A program made the translations under genes and the position numbers. Under the pieces are notes generated by a model. The model was not told the DNA's origin and did no database searches. It saw nothing but the letters and a program-made list of their open reading frames with translations. Positions 5,143 through 5,293 of a DNA stretch of 5,293 bases are shown piece by piece. Source of the stretch: Bacillota bacterium. GTDB taxonomy: Bacteria; Bacillota; Sulfobacillia; Symbiobacteriales; Symbiobacteriaceae. The DNA lies in the NCBI GenBank assembly GCA_028287415.1, contig JAQBPS010000027.1, positions 1 to 5,293 of the forward strand. Reading direction: 5' to 3'. Positions within the stretch are counted from its first letter, which is position 1; the number at the start of each line of letters is the position of its first letter.

Positions 5143-5161
5143 GCCACTCCCCTCCACTGCA

Positions 5162-5189
5162 TGTCTATGGACGGGCTGCCGGATTATGA
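5162..5189 (-). promoter_or_regulatory. Candidate sigma-E-type promoter for spoIVFA-spoIVFB
   Basis: On the minus strand TCATAAT (5189-5183) resembles the sigma-E -35 element (K-M-A-T-A-T/A-T). CATAGACA (5169-5162) resembles the -10 (CATACANT), with a 13-base spacer. In B. subtilis spoIVFA-spoIVFB is a sigma-E operon, so such a promoter is expected. Against it, the start site would fall around 5155, leaving a leader of only about 13 nt that begins at the ribosome-binding site, and the -10 match is imperfect. Confidence 0.35.
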
Positions 5190-5193
5190 CGCG

Positions 5194-5229
5194 GCCGGCC
5201 GCCCTGCCAGGAATGGCGGGGCGGCCGGC
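5194..5229 (-). other. Strong intercistronic hairpin upstream of spoIVFA
   Basis: GCCGGCCGCCC (5194-5204) pairs perfectly with GGGCGGCCGGC (5219-5229). The stem continues TGCCA/TGGCG with one T-G wobble to a four-base loop, 16 bp in total. It begins ten bases after the stop of the upstream gene. The minus strand carries no U run after it (CGCGTCATAA), so it is either a U-less terminator or a processing or stabilising element separating the two cistrons. Confidence 0.6.
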
Positions 5230-5239
5230 ATGCTCACCT

Positions 5240-5293
5240 TTACTTAAAACTCAAGTCCCGCCCCCGGATCCGGGCCAGCTCCTCCTGCGGCAG
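5240..5293 (-). CDS. C-terminal 17 codons of an unidentified upstream gene
   Basis: The frame entering at the right edge reads LPQEELARIRGRDLSFK and ends at TAA (5242-5240). Its codons are GC3-rich (CTG CCG CAG GAG GAG CTG GCC CGG ATC CGG). A competing frame that ends at 5244 gives a Gly/Ala/Pro-rich string typical of a shadow, and the third frame carries a TGA. The tail is too short to identify. In Bacillota the genes before spoIVFA are often minD, minE, rodA or mgsA, but none of these can be confirmed from 17 residues. Confidence 0.6.
   Translation of the reverse strand: MPQEELARIRGRDLSFK

Noticed and set aside
1..5293. CRISPR array, transposon, integrase, phage gene or tRNA/rRNA
   Set aside because: No regularly spaced repeats, transposase motifs, terminal inverted repeats or tRNA cloverleaf found; the only repeats are the two hairpin copies and the 27-bp linker duplication.

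Overview
The window looks like chromosomal DNA from a GC-rich, endospore-forming member of the Bacillota (Firmicutes). Codons are strongly GC at the third position, ribosome-binding sites are purine-rich (AGGAGGG, GGAGGGG, runs of G), and a spoIVFA-spoIVFB pair of the sigma-K checkpoint sits beside an RNase E/G gene. A Symbiobacterium-like organism would fit, but that is an inference from gene content and base composition; no marker gene is present to prove it.

Layout from right to left, following the main (minus) strand. The last 17 codons of an unidentified gene enter at the right edge (5293-5240). A strong 16-bp intercistronic hairpin follows, then a possible sigma-E-type promoter (about 5189-5162). 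Next come spoIVFA (a membrane-anchored M23/LytM-domain protein, 5142-4261) and spoIVFB (an intramembrane M50 metalloprotease with a C-terminal CBS-like domain, ATG at 4240, end 3386). The two are tightly linked, and a CTG start for spoIVFB overlapping the spoIVFA stop is plausible. By analogy with Bacillus subtilis, SpoIVFB cleaves pro-sigma-K in the mother cell and SpoIVFA anchors and regulates it.

The convergent gap 3155-3385 holds three strong hairpins. Two are diverged tandem copies, 75 bp apart, that keep the same stem through compensatory base changes. A separate 11-bp stem begins directly after the marR stop and encloses the first hairpin.

On the plus strand lies a MarR-family regulator gene (2702-3154), with a candidate promoter that contains a 5-bp-arm inverted repeat. 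The divergent gap (2381-2701) also holds a candidate promoter for rng, followed by a roughly 170-nt hairpin-rich leader. rng (2380-683, minus) encodes a complete RNase E/G with S1, 5'-sensor, catalytic and zinc-link residues plus an extra C-terminal TRAM-like domain. Tandem hairpin terminators follow it. Finally, an exported protein with an immunoglobulin-like beta-sandwich domain starts at 488 on the minus strand behind a perfect AGGAGGG site and runs off the left edge.

Most of the window is ordinary core genome. The points most worth a second look are the covarying tandem hairpins, the probable non-ATG, stop-overlapping start of spoIVFB, the missing catalytic histidine in the M23 domain, the rng leader, and the possible sigma-E promoter.
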